Shown: in pieces, positions 6,305 to 7,913 of the stretch
Numbering within the stretch: position 1 is the stretch's first letter
How the letters are laid out: every line of letters starts with the position of its first letter
Origin: Clostridia bacterium
GTDB lineage: Bacteria > Bacillota_A > Clostridia > Oscillospirales > CAG-272
Length of the DNA stretch: 7,913 nt
NCBI GenBank assembly: GCA_017407725.1
Contig: JAFQWB010000050.1
Span: 1-7,913 of the forward strand
Reading direction: 5' to 3'
Notes under the pieces: generated by a model
Seen by the model: only the letters and a program-made list of their open reading frames with translations
Databases searched by the model: none
What the model was told of the DNA's origin: nothing
Program-made: the position numbers and the translations under genes

Positions 6305-6640
6305 ATGACGCCCGAAAAGGCACTTGATATATCTCTTCTTCTTGAGTTTTACGGAGCACTTCTTACAGAAAGACAAAGAGAGCTCGTTGAGTTTTATTAT
6401 AATGACGATCTGTCACTTTCCGAGATTGCCGAAAACCTCGGAATAACAAGGCAGGGTGTCAGAGACGGACTCAGGAAGGCAGAGGAAGCTCTCAGCTCGT
6501 TTGAGGAAAAGCTGAAGCTTTCATATCTCTTCAGAGAAAGAGAAAAAACTGTAGTGCTTGTTAAGAAGAAGCTCGCGGAGAGAAATATAGACGATCCCGA
6601 GCTTATCGAGGATCTTGACAAGCTTGTTTCACTCGGTTAG
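6305..6640 (+). CDS. ylxM: YlxM-family helix-turn-helix protein, SRP-associated
   Basis: A 111-residue protein, normal for the YlxM/p13 family (UPF0122). The N-terminal half resembles the region 4 helix-turn-helix of sigma factors. [19 protein letters not shown] at 19-37 leads into the recognition unit [21 protein letters not shown] at 38-58, and a charged helical tail follows. YlxM is nearly always encoded directly before ffh in Firmicutes. In streptococci it has been reported to bind the SRP RNA and influence SRP GTPase activity; DNA binding has also been proposed from the fold. Here it starts after a consensus promoter with dyad elements and ends so that its stop codon overlaps the ffh ribosome binding site, so the two genes are translationally close and surely co-transcribed. 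Confidence 0.94.
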   Translation: MTPEKALDISLLLEFYGALLTERQRELVEFYYNDDLSLSEIAENLGITRQGVRDGLRKAEEALSSFEEKLKLSYLFREREKTVVLVKKKLAERNIDDPELIEDLDKLVSLG

Positions 6641-6650
6641 GAGAATTCGT

Positions 6651-7913
6651 ATGTTTCAGAGTTTAAGTGATAAACTGTCTGAAGCCTTTAAGAAATTTAA
6701 GAGCAAGGGAAAGCTTACCGCAGCCGACGTAAAGGTCGGAATGAGAGAAGTTAAGCTTGCGCTTCTTGAGGCTGACGTAAACTACAAGGTAGTTAAGGAT
6801 TTTGTAAATAGAGTGACCGAGCGTGCGGTCGGTGCAGAGGTGCTTGAAAGCCTTCTTCCCGGTCAGCAGGTCGTAAAGATAGTTAACGAAGAGCTTACCG
6901 CAATAATGGGCGGAAGCGTATCCAAGCTTGATATAGCACCCCAGCCGCCGACAGTTGTTATGATGGTCGGTCTTCAGGGCTCGGGTAAGACAACTCACAG
7001 CGGAAAGCTTGCGGGTATGTACAAAAAGCAGGGTAAGAGACCTCTTCTCGTTGCCTGCGACGTATACAGACCTGCCGCCATAAAGCAGCTTGAGATAGTC
7101 GGCGGTCAGCTTTCTGTTCCCGTATTCACTATGGGAGATAAGATAAGTCCCGTAAAGATCGCAAAGGAAGCGATCGCACACGCGAAGAAAAACGGAAACG
7201 ATCTTGTTATCATAGATACTGCAGGTCGACTTCAGATAGACGAGACCATGATGGAGGAGCTTACCGAGATCAAGGAAACGGTAACTCCCACAGAGATACT
7301 TCTTGTCGTTGACTCAATGACGGGTCAGGTGGCGGTCGATGTTGCGGCAACCTTCAACGAAAAGCTTGATATTACGGGTGTAATACTTACAAAGCTTGAC
7401 GGCGATACAAGAGGCGGAGCGGCGCTCAGCGTAAGACACATAACGGGCAAGCCGATCAAGTTTGTCGGTATGGGTGAAAAGCTCGACGCGATCGAGCCCT
7501 TCTATCCCGACAGAATGGCATCGAGAATACTCGGAATGGGCGACGTGCTCACACTTATTGAAAAGGCGGAGCAGGCTTTTGATGAAAAGAAGGCTGAGGA
7601 GCTTGAGAAGAAATTCAGAGAAGCGACCTTTACCCTTGACGATTATCTTGAGCAGTTCGGTCAGATAAAAAATATGGGATCGCTTGAGCAGCTTGCGGGA
7701 ATGATACCGGGAGTTAAACCGGGTCAGCTCAAGGACGCAAAGCTTGACGAAAAGTATATAGCGAGAACCGAGGCAATAATTCTTTCAATGACGCCTGCAG
7801 AGAGAACGAGACCCTCGATACTCAATGCTTCAAGAAAAAGAAGAATTGCGCAGGGAAGCGGAACGAGCGTTGAAGCCGTAAACAGACTTCTCAAGCAGTA
7901 CGAGCAGATCCAG
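6651..7913 (+). CDS. ffh: Signal recognition particle GTPase Ffh (3' end cut by window)
   Basis: The protein component of the bacterial SRP, which binds signal sequences on nascent membrane proteins and, with 4.5S/6S RNA and FtsY, delivers ribosomes to SecYEG. The 421 visible residues lack only the last part of a protein of about 450. The N domain spans about 1-90. The G domain has the P-loop GLQGSGKTT (107-115), DVYRPAA (137-143), DTAGR (189-193) and [10 protein letters not shown] (247-256). The M domain follows from about 325, including the methionine-rich signal-binding region and the RNA-binding motif around [13 protein letters not shown] (394-406). The start is ATG 6651 with AGGAGA at 6639-6644, overlapping the ylxM stop. 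There is no stop before the window edge and no frameshift. Confidence 0.97.
   Translation, partial: MFQSLSDKLSEAFKKFKSKGKLTAADVKVGMREVKLALLEADVNYKVVKDFVNRVTERAVGAEVLESLLPGQQVVKIVNEELTAIMGGSVSKLDIAPQPPTVVMMVGLQGSGKTTHSGKLAGMYKKQGKRPLLVACDVYRPAAIKQLEIVGGQLSVPVFTMGDKISPVKIAKEAIAHAKKNGNDLVIIDTAGRLQIDETMMEELTEIKETVTPTEILLVVDSMTGQVAVDVAATFNEKLDITGVILTKLDGDTRGGAALSVRHITGKPIKFVGMGEKLDAIEPFYPDRMASRILGMGDVLTLIEKAEQAFDEKKAEELEKKFREATFTLDDYLEQFGQIKNMGSLEQLAGMIPGVKPGQLKDAKLDEKYIARTEAIILSMTPAERTRPSILNASRKRRIAQGSGTSVEAVNRLLKQYEQIQ

Noticed and set aside
6663..7181. 172-codon minus-strand open frame opposite ffh
   Set aside because: It is a shadow of the ffh coding frame with no family features, and ffh is certain on the other strand.

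Overview
This window looks like a chromosomal segment of a low-to-moderate GC Bacillota, most likely a Clostridia (Oscillospirales or Lachnospirales-like) species. The reasons are the ylxM-ffh gene order, the near-consensus sigma-A promoters, strong AGGAG-type ribosome binding sites, a Clostridia-style ArgRS and YebC, and S-layer-homology and DUF3810 genes. The genus cannot be named from the sequence. There is no tRNA, rRNA, CRISPR array, insertion sequence or phage gene, and coding style looks even across the window.

Layout. Positions 119-1240 (minus) encode a membrane-anchored DUF3810 protein with an HExxH zinc-peptidase motif. Diverging from it, with only 52 bp between, 1293-2468 (plus) encodes a secreted protein with two cadherin/Ig-like repeats and degenerate S-layer-homology repeats. 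This gene converges with, and overlaps by 23 bp, an esterase-family alpha/beta hydrolase at 2446-3216 (minus). The 227-bp gap 3217-3443 carries the hydrolase promoter, a strong intrinsic terminator and an extended -10 promoter for argS. argS (3444-5144) and yebC (5160-5888) form a tight two-gene translation operon that ends in a 14-bp perfect hairpin.

The 407-bp gap 5889-6295 holds that hairpin, a separate highly structured element at about 6036-6106 that resembles a dispersed intergenic repeat, an AT-rich stretch, and a perfect-consensus promoter followed by two GTAAA/TTTAC dyads. That promoter drives ylxM (6305-6640) and ffh (6651 to beyond the window end), the signal recognition particle module.

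Functionally, the right two thirds is housekeeping: tRNA charging, a ribosome-linked YebC factor and co-translational membrane targeting. The left third is cell-envelope and accessory. I see no convincing new multi-gene system. The best leads are the structured intergenic element, the dyads at the ylxM promoter, the terminator that has no obvious upstream plus-strand gene, and the divergent DUF3810/SLH pair.
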